Shown here: positions 1-8,943 of the stretch, piece after piece | Position numbering within the stretch: position 1 is the stretch's first letter | Layout of the letters: the number at the start of each line of letters is the position of its first letter | Assembly: GCF_005952805.1 (NCBI RefSeq) | Contig: NZ_CP040709.1 | Location: 2,604,001-2,668,000, forward strand | Direction of reading: 5' to 3' | DNA: 64,000 bases | From: Inhella inkyongensis | GTDB taxonomy: Bacteria; Pseudomonadota; Gammaproteobacteria; Burkholderiales; Burkholderiaceae_C | Program-made: the position numbers and the translations under genes | Notes under the pieces: model-generated | Databases searched by the model: none | Seen by the model: only the letters and a program-made list of their open reading frames with translations | What the model was told of the DNA's origin: nothing

Positions 1-653
1 GCCTGCGCCTGCAAGTGCAAGTGGCGACACCGGCGGCGCCACAGGACGGCAAGGCAAAGAGTGGGCTGCAGATCGAACGCCTCTCAGGCCCTGAGCACGT
101 GGCCGCAGGTTGGACCACGGTGCGCCGCGTGCCCGAGCGCAGCGATGCTTTGCACATCCGCAGCGCCGGCCCGGACATGGTGCTGGCCAGCCTGTTCGAA
201 CTGGGCCGCGCCCCGATGCCCCTGGGCCTGCGTTGGGAGCAGCACCAAGATGCCGAGCACTGGACGCTCAATTGGGGGGAAGGTTCAGCGGCCCAGCGCC
301 TGGAGCGCCGGGGGGATGTGATTGAGTTCGGCGCCGTGCAGACCCCCATCCAGCGCATGGCCGCGCCCGATGTACAGCCGCTGCGCCAGGCCATGGCCCA
401 GGCCCTGGAGGCCCACCCCCCCTGGCGCTCCCTGCTGCCGCAGCGCCTGACGGCCAGCAAGGGCGTGCTGGCCCTGACGCTCGCGCTGGAAACCTTGTTC
501 CTGCTGCGCTGGCTGTGGCTGCGCCGCAGCCCGGCCGTTGCGCCAACGTCGCTTGCGCGCTTGACCCATGGCCCGGCTCTCCCACTACTCGCGCTGCTGG
601 TTTGGGCCGCTGCGGCGGTGGTGCTGCTGGGACGCTATTTGCCGCCGGTCTGA
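1..653 (+). CDS. Hypothetical protein with two C-terminal membrane segments (5' partial)
   Basis: The reading frame is open from the left edge (first full codon at 3), so the true start probably lies outside the window; a GTG at 15 is the first possible internal start. The visible part is about 215 residues. The first 150 or so look soluble and Arg/Pro/Ala-rich with no motif I recognise. Two hydrophobic stretches follow near the C-terminus, one around LALTLALETLFLLRWLWL and one around LPLLALLVWAAAAVVLLG, separated by a basic loop, so the protein is probably anchored in the inner membrane by its C-terminus. Its last 19 bases overlap the end of the convergent acyltransferase gene. Being next to an exopolysaccharide locus it could belong to it, but I do not recognise the family and give no function. 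Confidence 0.6.
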   Translation, partial: LRLQVQVATPAAPQDGKAKSGLQIERLSGPEHVAAGWTTVRRVPERSDALHIRSAGPDMVLASLFELGRAPMPLGLRWEQHQDAEHWTLNWGEGSAAQRLERRGDVIEFGAVQTPIQRMAAPDVQPLRQAMAQALEAHPPWRSLLPQRLTASKGVLALTLALETLFLLRWLWLRRSPAVAPTSLARLTHGPALPLLALLVWAAAAVVLLGRYLPPV

Positions 654-2593
654 AGCGGCAACAGCGCTTGTCCACGGAGCGACAACTCCAATGCTCTATC
701 AAGTGACGAAGCGAAACTGGCGCTGAGGTGTTGATCGTCGCTGTACATCCATGCCCCATTGCGCTGCAACTCACAGCGGCGCTGCGGACACAGGCTGGCA
801 CTCAGGTCAACATACCGCAGGCCTATGGTGCTCAATGCCCTACGCTCCTGCTCAGCGAGACGCTCGCGCCAAACCTTCTCATCACTGTCTGAAATGGGGC
901 AAGACGACTCAGCTTGATGCCCGCGCCAATGCGCGCGGGCCAAGCAGCGCACCGGGTTGAAGCCGGGCCTGGGGGTGTCACGCAGTACGGCCAATTTGGC
1001 TTCCCCGGCTGCTTGCTGCGCACGTTGCGCATAACGAACCAAACCCTGAACTTGCTCTGCTTCAGCAAGGCCATAGTGATTCGCGCTGGCCATCAGGATG
1101 AGTTGGGGCTGAAGACGCTGCAACTCCACCAGCACCCCATCACGCCAGCGCTCACACTCCCAATACCGACGCCGCAGTGGCGGGCTGTGCAGGGGCAAGT
1201 CCCAAATTGGGCAGGAGGCTTTGGTCATCGTCACAAGCTTCCAACCCTCACGCAGTGCCAAGCCCTCCAGAGCAGGAAACCACTGCGCCGCGTGGGAATC
1301 GCCGACCAGCGCCACCACGGGCGCCGAGGCGGCCGCTCCGAAGTAGCAAGGAGCGGGCCGTTCATCGAAGAAGAACTGGTGACAGTTCAGGGCATAGAGC
1401 CGAGGTCGATCACTTGCTGCCGCTTCGATGTGCGCCAACCCGTCGTCGCCGTGCTGGGCCGCACGGTGCATGGCCCAGTTACTGAGCGCCAGCATGAGCA
1501 AAGTAGCTACTGCCCCCAACGCCAGCACCCATCGCGAGGCCATGGCGCGGCGTCGAATCGGGTTCTCGATCCCGTACAGACTCACTGCCGCGCAAGCCAG
1601 CGCCAGTAGCAGGGCCAGCCCGCGCTGAACCCCATCAGGGTTGGGCCAGAGCACGGCCAACGCCACCAAGACAGGCCAGTGCCACAGGTAGAGGGAGTAA
1701 GACAAGTCTCCCAAGATAACCAGGGGCTGGGCGCTCAACGGCCGGCGCAGCCAATTTGCGGATTGTTCACCGGCCAACGACCACAACAAGAGAGCGGCGC
1801 CAAGCGCGGGTCCGACGGCCCAAAGCCCCGGATACACCGCGGCGCTGGGCATCAACGCGGCACTTCCCAGCACCAATCCCAATCCGGCAACAGCCCCTAC
1901 CGTGGCCTGCCAACCTTCCGCGCGCTTACCAACCAGCCATGCCCCGATCGCAAACTCCCAGGCACGCATGGGCGTCAAGAAAAAAGCCCAGGGCTGGACC
2001 TTGACGGTGAAATACCAGCAGGCCGCCAACGAGACAGCCCCCAGAATGAGCAGCATCAGTGGGCGACGCCACGGTGCGGCCGGCTTGCGCCAACCCAGAG
2101 CCCAAAGGGTCAGCAATGGCCACACCAAATAGAACTGTTCTTCCACCGCCAGGGACCAGGTATGGAGCAAGGGGTTCTCGGCACTAGCTGGCGCGAAGTA
2201 GTTGAGTGAGCGAGCAGCCAACCAGGCGTTCGACACATAGAGCCCTGCCGCGCGCAACGTGCTGAGGTACTCGGCTTGCTCGCCCGGGGGATAGAGCCAA
2301 ACCCCGACACTGCCAACAACCACGAGAACTGCAAGCGCTGCGGGTAGCAGGCGCTTGATGCGACGCGCGAAGAACGCCGACAGCACGATGCGTCCGGTCT
2401 GCGCGTACTCCGCCTGGAGCAGGGCCGTGATCAAGTAGCCCGAGATCACGAAGAACACATCGACGCCAACGAAACCGGCTCGCAGGCCTGGGAATCCCGC
2501 GTGGTAGAGCACTACCAGCAGAACGGCCAGCGCGCGCAAACCTTGGACTTCAGGACGAAAGTTCAAAACCATGGAGGGATTCGGTGCAGCCAT
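635..2593 (-). CDS. OafA/YrhL-type membrane O-acyltransferase with C-terminal SGNH domain
   Basis: A 652-residue acyltransferase-3 family protein that probably transfers acetyl or another acyl group to an exopolysaccharide or O-antigen sugar. The N-terminal half has the family signature: RPEVQGLRA at residues 13-21, the catalytic-type His31 in LYHAG, the VGVDVFFVISGYL motif, and about ten hydrophobic helices including the SLAVEEQFYLVWPL block. The C-terminal periplasmic part is an SGNH esterase-like domain with GDSHA (Ser about 433) and a DDQH motif (Asp about 620, His 622). This two-domain layout is known from OafA-like O-antigen acetyltransferases. The open frame extends to 3073, but that extension is low-complexity and overlaps the divergent flippase, so I start at ATG 2593; ATG 2572 is the alternative. 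Substrate unknown. Confidence 0.85.
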   Translation of the reverse strand: MAAPNPSMVLNFRPEVQGLRALAVLLVVLYHAGFPGLRAGFVGVDVFFVISGYLITALLQAEYAQTGRIVLSAFFARRIKRLLPAALAVLVVVGSVGVWLYPPGEQAEYLSTLRAAGLYVSNAWLAARSLNYFAPASAENPLLHTWSLAVEEQFYLVWPLLTLWALGWRKPAAPWRRPLMLLILGAVSLAACWYFTVKVQPWAFFLTPMRAWEFAIGAWLVGKRAEGWQATVGAVAGLGLVLGSAALMPSAAVYPGLWAVGPALGAALLLWSLAGEQSANWLRRPLSAQPLVILGDLSYSLYLWHWPVLVALAVLWPNPDGVQRGLALLLALACAAVSLYGIENPIRRRAMASRWVLALGAVATLLMLALSNWAMHRAAQHGDDGLAHIEAAASDRPRLYALNCHQFFFDERPAPCYFGAAASAPVVALVGDSHAAQWFPALEGLALREGWKLVTMTKASCPIWDLPLHSPPLRRRYWECERWRDGVLVELQRLQPQLILMASANHYGLAEAEQVQGLVRYAQRAQQAAGEAKLAVLRDTPRPGFNPVRCLARAHWRGHQAESSCPISDSDEKVWRERLAEQERRALSTIGLRYVDLSASLCPQRRCELQRNGAWMYSDDQHLSASFASSLDRALELSLRGQALLPLQTGGK

Positions 2594-2719
2594 CCGGGTC
2601 AGCGGCCACGGATCGCGCGCCCGCCGTGCCCTGCGCTCAAGGGGGGCTTGAGCAGCAGAAAAGGCGGCGCAGGCTAACATGCGCCGCCCCGCACTGCGGA
2701 TCCTGGCCCCCCGCCTCGG

Positions 2720-4225
2720 GTGGCGCTTCAGACCGCACCTCTCCTTCCCCTCGCACCCAGGTCTTTCCGCGCCTTGTCCGTTCGCCGCGCCCTCGTCTTT
2801 TCCTTTCTGGACCGCAACGCCAGCCTGGTGATCGGCATCGTCAGTTCGATGGTGCTGGCGCGTCTGCTGACGCCGGCCGACATCGGCGTGTTCTCGGTGG
2901 TGATGGTGCTGCTCTCCTTCGTCACCGCCTGGCGCGACTTCGGAGCCGGGCAGTACCTGGTGCAGGAGGCTGAGCTCACGCCGGAGCGCATCCGCGCGGT
3001 GTGGACCCTGCAGTTGGGCATTGGCCTGGGGATGGCGCTGCTGACCCTGGCCGCCAGCTGGCCGGTGGCGCATTTCTACGATGAGCCGCGCATGCGCGGC
3101 ATCATGGCCCTGCTGGCACTGAGCTATCTGGTCAACCCCTTTGGCTCGCTGACCTATGCCTGGCTGATGCGCACCATGCGCTTCGAGGCCCTGACCGTGA
3201 TGCGCTTTTCGGCCACGCTGGCGGGCGCCGTGGTGGGGGTGTTGTGTGCCTGGTGGGGCCTGGGCGCCATCAGCCTGGCTTGGGGCTCCTTGGCCAGCAT
3301 CGTCGTCAACGCCCTGGTATCGCTGGCCTTCCGGCCACCCGACTTCCCGCTCTTGCCGGGCACCCAGGAGATCGGCCGCGTGCTGCGCTTTGGCACCCGG
3401 CTGACCACCACCTCCATGATGGAAACCGCGGCCCAGGGCGCACCCGAGTTGGTGCTGGGCAAGCTGCAGGGCATGACCTCGGTAGGCCTTTATTCGCGCG
3501 GCAACGGCTTGATCGCGCTATTCGCCCGCCTGGTCACGGACTCGGTGAACGCCGTGGCCATGCCGCTGTTCGCCCAGCAAAAGCGCGAGGGCGGCGATCT
3601 GGGGGCAGCCTTCCTGCGTGGCAACGCCTACGTCACGGTGATTGGCTGGAGCTTTGCGCTCGGCGTGGCCCTGCTGGCGCAGCCTCTGATCCGGGTGCTC
3701 TACGGCCCGCAGTGGGAGGGCTCGGTCGAGATCACCCGCTGGCTGGCCCTCTTCATGGCCCTGAGCCTGCCCGCTGCCTTGTGCTTCCAGGTGCTGGTGG
3801 GCTCAGGCGCCTCGGAACGATTGCCTCCGACCATGGCCAAGGCTGCTGGCACCACCGTGCTGGCAGCTGCCATTGGGGCCTGGTTCGGCGTGTTACCCAT
3901 GGTCTGGGGCCTGATCATTGCGGCCGCAATGGGCACCACGCTGTGGCTGAGGACCACCCGGCAGGTGTTGGGCTTTGCGCTTCCAACCTTTTTAGCAGGC
4001 CTGGGCAAAAGTGCGGCCGTGGCTGGGTTCAGCGCCCTGCCGCCCCTGGCCACCATGCTGTGGCTGGGCTGGAGCCCGGCGCAACCGCTGCTGGCCTTGG
4101 GCCTTGGCGGCGTGGGCGCCGCCATCACCGGGGTGGCGGGCCTGCTATTGCTGGATCATCCGCTGGCCCGCGAACTGCGCCCGCTGCTGGCCCGCTTGAG
4201 CCGACGGCGCGACCGCTCGGCCTGA
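2720..4225 (+). CDS. Wzx/MATE-type polysaccharide flippase (oligosaccharide repeat-unit translocase)
   Basis: A 501-residue very hydrophobic protein with roughly 12-14 membrane segments, of the polysaccharide biosynthesis/MVF-type flippase superfamily. The N-terminal pattern SVRRALVFSFLDRNASLVIGI followed by VLARLLTPADIGVFSVV is typical of WzxC-like lipopolysaccharide exporters. It would flip undecaprenyl-linked repeat units across the inner membrane before polymerisation. The GTG at 2720 is the first start in frame; a TTG at 2774, directly before SVRRALVF, is also plausible. It is divergent from the acyltransferase and converges with the BioF2-like gene, ending 12 bases from it. It is the only flippase-like gene seen in this XrtA locus, so it is the best candidate for repeat-unit export. 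Confidence 0.88.
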   Translation: MALQTAPLLPLAPRSFRALSVRRALVFSFLDRNASLVIGIVSSMVLARLLTPADIGVFSVVMVLLSFVTAWRDFGAGQYLVQEAELTPERIRAVWTLQLGIGLGMALLTLAASWPVAHFYDEPRMRGIMALLALSYLVNPFGSLTYAWLMRTMRFEALTVMRFSATLAGAVVGVLCAWWGLGAISLAWGSLASIVVNALVSLAFRPPDFPLLPGTQEIGRVLRFGTRLTTTSMMETAAQGAPELVLGKLQGMTSVGLYSRGNGLIALFARLVTDSVNAVAMPLFAQQKREGGDLGAAFLRGNAYVTVIGWSFALGVALLAQPLIRVLYGPQWEGSVEITRWLALFMALSLPAALCFQVLVGSGASERLPPTMAKAAGTTVLAAAIGAWFGVLPMVWGLIIAAAMGTTLWLRTTRQVLGFALPTFLAGLGKSAAVAGFSALPPLATMLWLGWSPAQPLLALGLGGVGAAITGVAGLLLLDHPLARELRPLLARLSRRRDRSA

Positions 4226-4237
4226 GCCTTTTGAGGC

Positions 4238-5194
4238 TTAGCGGACCCCGCGCAGCCGGCGGACCAATTGCTTGATGCGCTTCTTCAGTCCGGTTCTGTC
4301 GAGCCAATGGCTCAAGGCCATCGAGGCCCGCAACAAGATCCAATGGGCCTGCAATCGCGCGCCATTGAGGCCCTGGGACTGCACGAAATAGAGGTCCACA
4401 GCCGTATCGCAGCGTGTGGCGAAATGCGCTTTGTACTGGGCTTCGCCGGGGCCAAAGTCCAGTACATCCCAGCGTCCCGCGGCGTGCAAATCGGCCAGGA
4501 TGTGGAAGAGCAGCACCGCGCCGGGTGAATGGGCGGAGTGCTCGGTCAGATAGCCGATGGTGTCGTAGAGCATGCGCCGCCCCTGCCCTCGACACCAGGC
4601 AAAGGCCACAGGCTGTGTCCCGACATGCAGCAAATAGCCACGCGCCTGCCCTTCATGGGCGGCGGCCTCGAAGGCGGCAAGGGTGCTGGCGTTGTCTTCC
4701 AGCCCGACGCCCAACATCTTGGTCTGGTAGGTGTGGCGCGAAATGGCGGCGGCCTGCCGCAGGAACGCTGCCATCTCCCCAGGCGCCGTGGCGACCGTCC
4801 AAGCCAGTGCGCCGGCCGGGGCCAGGGCATCCACCTTGCGCACCGAACGTTGCAGGTTCTGACGTGATTTGGGTGAAAACTGGCGCCGCAGGTAGTCGTC
4901 GAACGGACCAGCGACATCCACCACATGCAAGGGATCGTGGCGGGCGACATACTCGACATAGGCCCCACAGCGGCGCACGCCCAGCGGAAAGCCCGCTGCC
5001 GGCGCACCCCGCACCACAAAGCCCTCTCCCCCCTCAGGCAGGCTCGGCGGCAACTGCGCGCGCAGCGCTTCGGCACTTTGCTGCGGGTCTGCCTGAACCA
5101 GGGCCAACCGTGGCCACCACTGAGCCAGCAGCAACTCGCCCAGTCGGTAGCGCATGGGGCGGGGGCGAAAAGCTTCGGCGCCCAAGCCCCTCAT
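4238..5194 (-). CDS. BioF2/FemAB-like GNAT-fold acyltransferase
   Basis: A 318-residue protein resembling the BioF2-like (CelD/BcsL) acetyltransferase domain, a GNAT-fold relative of FemAB peptidyl transferases. Recognisable parts are the region SPKSRQNLQRSVRKV, where such proteins carry basic residues, and the C-terminal block around LYDTIGYLTEHSAHSPG and VLDFGPGEAQYKAHF. These enzymes acylate or aminoacylate sugars; exopolysaccharide loci often carry them. The frame is open to 5269, but ATG 5194 overlaps the stop of the upstream deacetylase-like gene as ATGA, so I use that start; the two genes are probably translationally coupled. The tail is rich in Lys/Arg. It is distinct from the PEP-CTERM FemAB protein at 28,773. 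Substrate not deducible. Confidence 0.8.
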   Translation of the reverse strand: MRGLGAEAFRPRPMRYRLGELLLAQWWPRLALVQADPQQSAEALRAQLPPSLPEGGEGFVVRGAPAAGFPLGVRRCGAYVEYVARHDPLHVVDVAGPFDDYLRRQFSPKSRQNLQRSVRKVDALAPAGALAWTVATAPGEMAAFLRQAAAISRHTYQTKMLGVGLEDNASTLAAFEAAAHEGQARGYLLHVGTQPVAFAWCRGQGRRMLYDTIGYLTEHSAHSPGAVLLFHILADLHAAGRWDVLDFGPGEAQYKAHFATRCDTAVDLYFVQSQGLNGARLQAHWILLRASMALSHWLDRTGLKKRIKQLVRRLRGVR

Positions 5195-6252
5195 AGCTGC
5201 GGCCCCTGGGCACGCACCGTGACCCGCTGGACCGCATGCGCATCGGCCCAGCGACGCGGCCATTGCCAAGGTCCGATCGACAGCGGTCGCTCCTCTCGTG
5301 CCGCAGTGGCGGGCAAGCTGGCACAGGCCGCCAGAGTCGTCACGTCAAATCGATCCGACTGGGCCGCCAGATAGGCACAGAGTTCCTGCAGACGCCGCAT
5401 ATTGACCTCCAGCGGCAAGAAGCGTCGGCTGTCACTCGGCTCCACGGCCACCGAAAACTCGGACGCATGCGTCAGGAGCACCACCGGTCCACAGCCCCGG
5501 GCATGGGCCTGCTCCAGCAGCTTGCGGATCTCCGCGAAGGTACAACCAGCGATGGTGAGCAAGCGACGGTGTTTCCAATGGCCCAGACCCAAGTCCGAAA
5601 AACTGGTCACCGGTACTTCATTCACGCCATCGAACGCCGCCGCGCGATGCCAGAGACCCAGTTCAGGGTCCTTGGGTGGATTGATCGCCAACCCCACGCT
5701 GGAGGACATGTGCAGCCCATGGCGCGCCAAGACCGGATACATCGAGCGCGCAATGCTCAGGCTGCCCGCGCGAAACACACAGGGCCGTCGCCCGGTGGCG
5801 GCCTGGAAATTCTCGATGGCCTCTTCCAGCAAGCTTTCAAAATCGCTCGGGCTCAGGCTGGCGAGCCAGGGGTTGGGGCGCCAGCCCTGCTCCCGGGCTG
5901 TGTGCAATGAATCACGCCAATCGTCCTGACCCAGGTGTTGCCACTCCGGATGAACGTGGAGTTCAATCTCGTGGGTTTGCCCGTTTTGCCCGATGCGATC
6001 CACCAAATGCCGGATCGACTCCACGCCGAAATGACGGGCAGCCAGGGTTTCGACGAAGAAGCTACCGACCAGACCATGGCGGTCCAGGGTGTCGACGAGA
6101 AAACCAAGGCCCTGGTCACCGCCGACGCATTCGCGGAACACCGACTCCACCCCGCGAGGTGTCTGGGTACGCGGATAGGTCAAAGCGCCATTGATGTCGA
6201 ATTCGATGTCGGCACTCAGTACGACACGCAAGCGATCCGCCTGCCTACCCAT
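5191..6252 (-). CDS. Polysaccharide deacetylase-like (NodB-fold) protein
   Basis: A 353-residue protein of the NodB-fold carbohydrate esterase superfamily, similar in outline to WalW-type proteins. Near the N-terminus the metal-binding motif region reads SADIEFDINGAL; an EIELHVHPEWQH segment supplies the His-x-His-Pro metal ligands; FRAGSLS matches the Arg-Ala-x motif lining the groove. It would remove N-acetyl groups from a glycan, although the first motif differs from the usual TFDDG, so the activity is inferred. The start at ATG 6252 has AGGGAGA six to seven bases upstream; the longer open frame to 6309 has no such signal. It overlaps the following BioF2-like gene by ATGA: deacetylation of an amino sugar followed by re-acylation would be a sensible pair. 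Confidence 0.78.
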   Translation of the reverse strand: MGRQADRLRVVLSADIEFDINGALTYPRTQTPRGVESVFRECVGGDQGLGFLVDTLDRHGLVGSFFVETLAARHFGVESIRHLVDRIGQNGQTHEIELHVHPEWQHLGQDDWRDSLHTAREQGWRPNPWLASLSPSDFESLLEEAIENFQAATGRRPCVFRAGSLSIARSMYPVLARHGLHMSSSVGLAINPPKDPELGLWHRAAAFDGVNEVPVTSFSDLGLGHWKHRRLLTIAGCTFAEIRKLLEQAHARGCGPVVLLTHASEFSVAVEPSDSRRFLPLEVNMRRLQELCAYLAAQSDRFDVTTLAACASLPATAAREERPLSIGPWQWPRRWADAHAVQRVTVRAQGPQL

Positions 6253-6521
6253 GCATTCTCCCTGTGCCATCTCAGGATGGACTGTGGTGCGGCCGATCGA
6301 GCGGCTCACGATTGGTTACAGCCCGAACTGTGACATAGCTTTGCACCGAACACGGATTGAGAGCAACAAGCGCTGTGAACAATGACTCGGGTCGTGCATC
6401 CCCCCCGAGTCGACGGGGCGCCCGTAGCGAGCGCCTGCCCCTCACGCACAATCCCGCTCCGGTAATCCCCGCCCAGATTGAATCCCCTTTGCGCGCAGCC
6501 TTTCCTGCCGCTCCCGCCCTG

Positions 6522-8207
6522 ATGAGCCACGCCCTCCAAGACGTCTTGAGCCTGGGTTCGCCCCGCTTTGATCAACCTGAACACCAGCGCCTGTGCCGCG
6601 AGCAAGGTGCGGCGGCAGCCTGGTCCGCCTGGGCCCACGACCTGGGCACGGCCGATCCGGCACCCGCGCTGGCCCGCATCCGCGGCGGCTTTGCCGTGGC
6701 CCTGCCGCTCAGCGGCGATCGCTTGCTGCTGGCGGTGGACCGCTTCGCCATCGAGACCCTGTGCTTCAAGGTGGAGGCTGAAGGCCTGCGCTATGCCGCC
6801 CGCGCCGACACCCTGGCCCGACCGGGCGACGGCCTGGAGGCCCAGGCACTGTTCGACTATCTCTACTTCCACGCCATCCCCTCGCCCGAGACCGTGTTCC
6901 AAGGCGTGCAGCGCCTCAGTGCGGGCCATATGGCGCTCTGGGACATGGGGCGCCTCACCCTCAAGCCCTTCTGGACACCCACTTTCAAAGAACCCAAGAG
7001 TGCCCAGTTCGAGTCGCTGAAGGCCGAGTTCCTGCGCTTGGTCGAACAAGGCGTTCGCTCGCAACTGGACGGCAGCAAGGCCGCCTGTTTCCTGAGCGGC
7101 GGCACCGACAGCTCGACCGTCGCCGGCATGATCACCAAGGTCACGGGCCAGCCGGCGGACTGCTATTCCATCGGCTTCGAGGCTGAAGGGTACGACGAAA
7201 TGGCCTACGCGCGCATCGCCGCGCAGCACTTCGGCGTGCGCCATCACGAGTACTACGTGACGCCGGACGACCTCGTCACCGGCATCCCCAAGCTCGCCCA
7301 GCACTTGGACCAGCCCTTTGGCAACTCGTCGGCGGTGCCGGCTTACTTCTGCGCGGCTCAGGCCAAGGCCGATGGCGTGACGCATCTGCTCGCCGGCGAC
7401 GGCGGTGACGAACTGTTCGGCGGCAACAGCCGCTATGCCAAACAGCGCGTGTTCGGTTGGTACCAGGACGTGCCGCAGTTGCTGCGCAGCGCCCTGCTGG
7501 AGCCGCTGTTCGACAACAGCGTGATGGCCAAGGTGCCGCTGCTGAAGAAGGGCAGCAGCTATATCGAACAAGCCAAGGTGCCGATGCCCGCGCGCCTGCA
7601 GATGTACAACCTGCTGCGCCGGCTGGGGATGGAGCGTGTGCTCACGCCCGGCTTCCTGGGTCAGATCGCCACCGACGGCCCCAACCGCTTGCAGCAGGCC
7701 GTCTGGGACGCGGTACCCGACCACGCCGAGCTCAACCGCATGCTGGCCTTCGACTGGCGCTTCACGCTGGCCGAGAGCGACCTGCCCAAGGTGCGCGGCA
7801 GCTGCCAGCTGGCGGGTGTGACGGTGGGTTACCCGCTACTGGACGAAGCGCTGCTCGACTTTTCTCTGACCTTGCCCGCCGAATACAAGCTCAAGGGCCT
7901 GAAGCTGCGCTGGTTCTTCAAGGAGGCGCTGCGCGGCTTCCTGCCCGAAGCCATCATCACCAAGCAAAAGCACGGTTTCGGCCTGCCCTTCGGCACCTGG
8001 GCCACCCGCCACGCTCCCTTGCGCGAACTGGCCACCGATTCGGTGCAGGCCCTGGCCGCGCGCGGTGTGGTGCAACCGGCCTTCATCAAAGAATTGCTGA
8101 CCGAGTTGATGCCGGCCCACCCCGGCTACTACGGTGAGATGGTCTGGATCCTGATGATGCTGGAGCAGTGGCTCCAGCATCACCGGCCGGAATGGCGGCT
8201 GCGCTGA
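6522..8207 (+). CDS. Asparagine synthetase-like protein lacking the glutaminase cysteine
   Basis: A 561-residue member of the asparagine synthetase (AsnB) family. The synthetase half is intact: the ATP-pyrophosphatase loop SGGTDSS is at about residues 191-197 and the acidic-substrate motif GDGGDELFGG is near residue 292, followed by the family's C-terminal helices and KHGFGLPFG. The N-terminal half is a degenerate glutamine-amidotransferase domain: it does not begin Met-Cys, so the catalytic N-terminal Cys is missing and ammonia cannot come from glutamine hydrolysis in the usual way. ATG 6522 (MSHALQ) is preferred over the open frame from 6357. In this locus it may amidate or ligate onto a sugar acid, or use free ammonia or another amine. 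It converges with the TPR gene at 8,221. Confidence 0.82.
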   Translation: MSHALQDVLSLGSPRFDQPEHQRLCREQGAAAAWSAWAHDLGTADPAPALARIRGGFAVALPLSGDRLLLAVDRFAIETLCFKVEAEGLRYAARADTLARPGDGLEAQALFDYLYFHAIPSPETVFQGVQRLSAGHMALWDMGRLTLKPFWTPTFKEPKSAQFESLKAEFLRLVEQGVRSQLDGSKAACFLSGGTDSSTVAGMITKVTGQPADCYSIGFEAEGYDEMAYARIAAQHFGVRHHEYYVTPDDLVTGIPKLAQHLDQPFGNSSAVPAYFCAAQAKADGVTHLLAGDGGDELFGGNSRYAKQRVFGWYQDVPQLLRSALLEPLFDNSVMAKVPLLKKGSSYIEQAKVPMPARLQMYNLLRRLGMERVLTPGFLGQIATDGPNRLQQAVWDAVPDHAELNRMLAFDWRFTLAESDLPKVRGSCQLAGVTVGYPLLDEALLDFSLTLPAEYKLKGLKLRWFFKEALRGFLPEAIITKQKHGFGLPFGTWATRHAPLRELATDSVQALAARGVVQPAFIKELLTELMPAHPGYYGEMVWILMMLEQWLQHHRPEWRLR

Positions 8208-8220
8208 GCTGAGGCGGGCC

Positions 8221-8943
8221 TCAGCTCGGGGCTGAGGCCGATGAACTGGCAGGCTCCGAGGACGATTCCGCCGACGCCGAAGCAGGCTCAGCGGGTGGTG
8301 GTGGTTCGCGCCATTTGCCCGCAGCTTTCAATGAGTCCGCCAAGCCCGTGCGATTGAAACCCAGGGCCTGGGCCTGATGAGCCTTGGCCAGCGCGGGCTC
8401 GAAGAGGCCCAACTCCAGGTAAACCAGCCCGATGTTGTAGAGCGAGAAGGCATTCCCCTCGGCCAAGCGCTCGGCGGCCTCCAACTGCTTGACGGCGTCG
8501 TCCAGCTTGCCCTTCTTTCCCAGCCAACCTGCATAAATCATGCGGGTGATGCGGTCGTGCGGCGCAAAGTGCACAGCGCGCTCCAACCAGCAGGGGATGG
8601 AGTACTGCGAGCCCTTCGGGTTGTCGGTCTTTTGCTTTTCGCCTAACCGAATGATCGACATCAGGGCGCGGTGGTGGTTGGGAAAGGCGCGCAACACAAA
8701 GCTGATTTCGACACTGACAAAAGCCGAGCTGTTGCCGCTGATCAGCGACTCGATATTGGGCGTGAAGTGGTGCTCCTCAACCACATGCAAACGATGGTCG
8801 CGAACCACCGTGTAGTCGTGCGGGCCGTTGTCGGCACGCGGGAAGCCACCACAGCTCGCGGTGGGCCGGTTGTTCACAGCTGCCATCGCGCCCTGCCCTA
8901 GCAGCATCAAGCCCAACCCCAAACTCAGCAGTACGCGCCTCAC
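8221..8943 (-). CDS. Exported TPR-repeat protein
   Basis: A 240-residue protein with a classical signal peptide (VRRVLLSLGLGLMLLGQGAMA, cleavage near AMA/AV) and two or three tetratricopeptide-like helical repeats between about residues 125 and 200 (WLGKKGKLDDAVKQLEAA, YNIGLVYLELGLFEPALAKA). The tail is Pro/Ala/Ser-rich and probably disordered. The GTG start at 8943 overlaps the stop of the upstream glycosyltransferase as GTGA and has an excellent GGGAGGGG ribosome site 6-8 bases before it; this beats the ATG at 8964. It is the last gene of the long minus-strand XrtA operon. A periplasmic scaffold role in polymer assembly is inferred; I do not recognise a named family. Confidence 0.75.
   Translation of the reverse strand: MRRVLLSLGLGLMLLGQGAMAAVNNRPTASCGGFPRADNGPHDYTVVRDHRLHVVEEHHFTPNIESLISGNSSAFVSVEISFVLRAFPNHHRALMSIIRLGEKQKTDNPKGSQYSIPCWLERAVHFAPHDRITRMIYAGWLGKKGKLDDAVKQLEAAERLAEGNAFSLYNIGLVYLELGLFEPALAKAHQAQALGFNRTGLADSLKAAGKWREPPPPAEPASASAESSSEPASSSASAPS

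Noticed and set aside
2631-2658. Palindrome CTGC-GCTCAAG...CTTGAGC-GCAG between the acyltransferase and flippase genes.
   Set aside because: Short, lies in a divergent region without a T run, and has no second copy in the window; could be chance or a weak operator.
2594-3073. N-terminal extension of the acyltransferase frame to 812 codons.
   Set aside because: The extension overlaps the divergent flippase gene, is His/Gln/Arg-rich low complexity and lacks the acyltransferase motif, which begins right after 2593.
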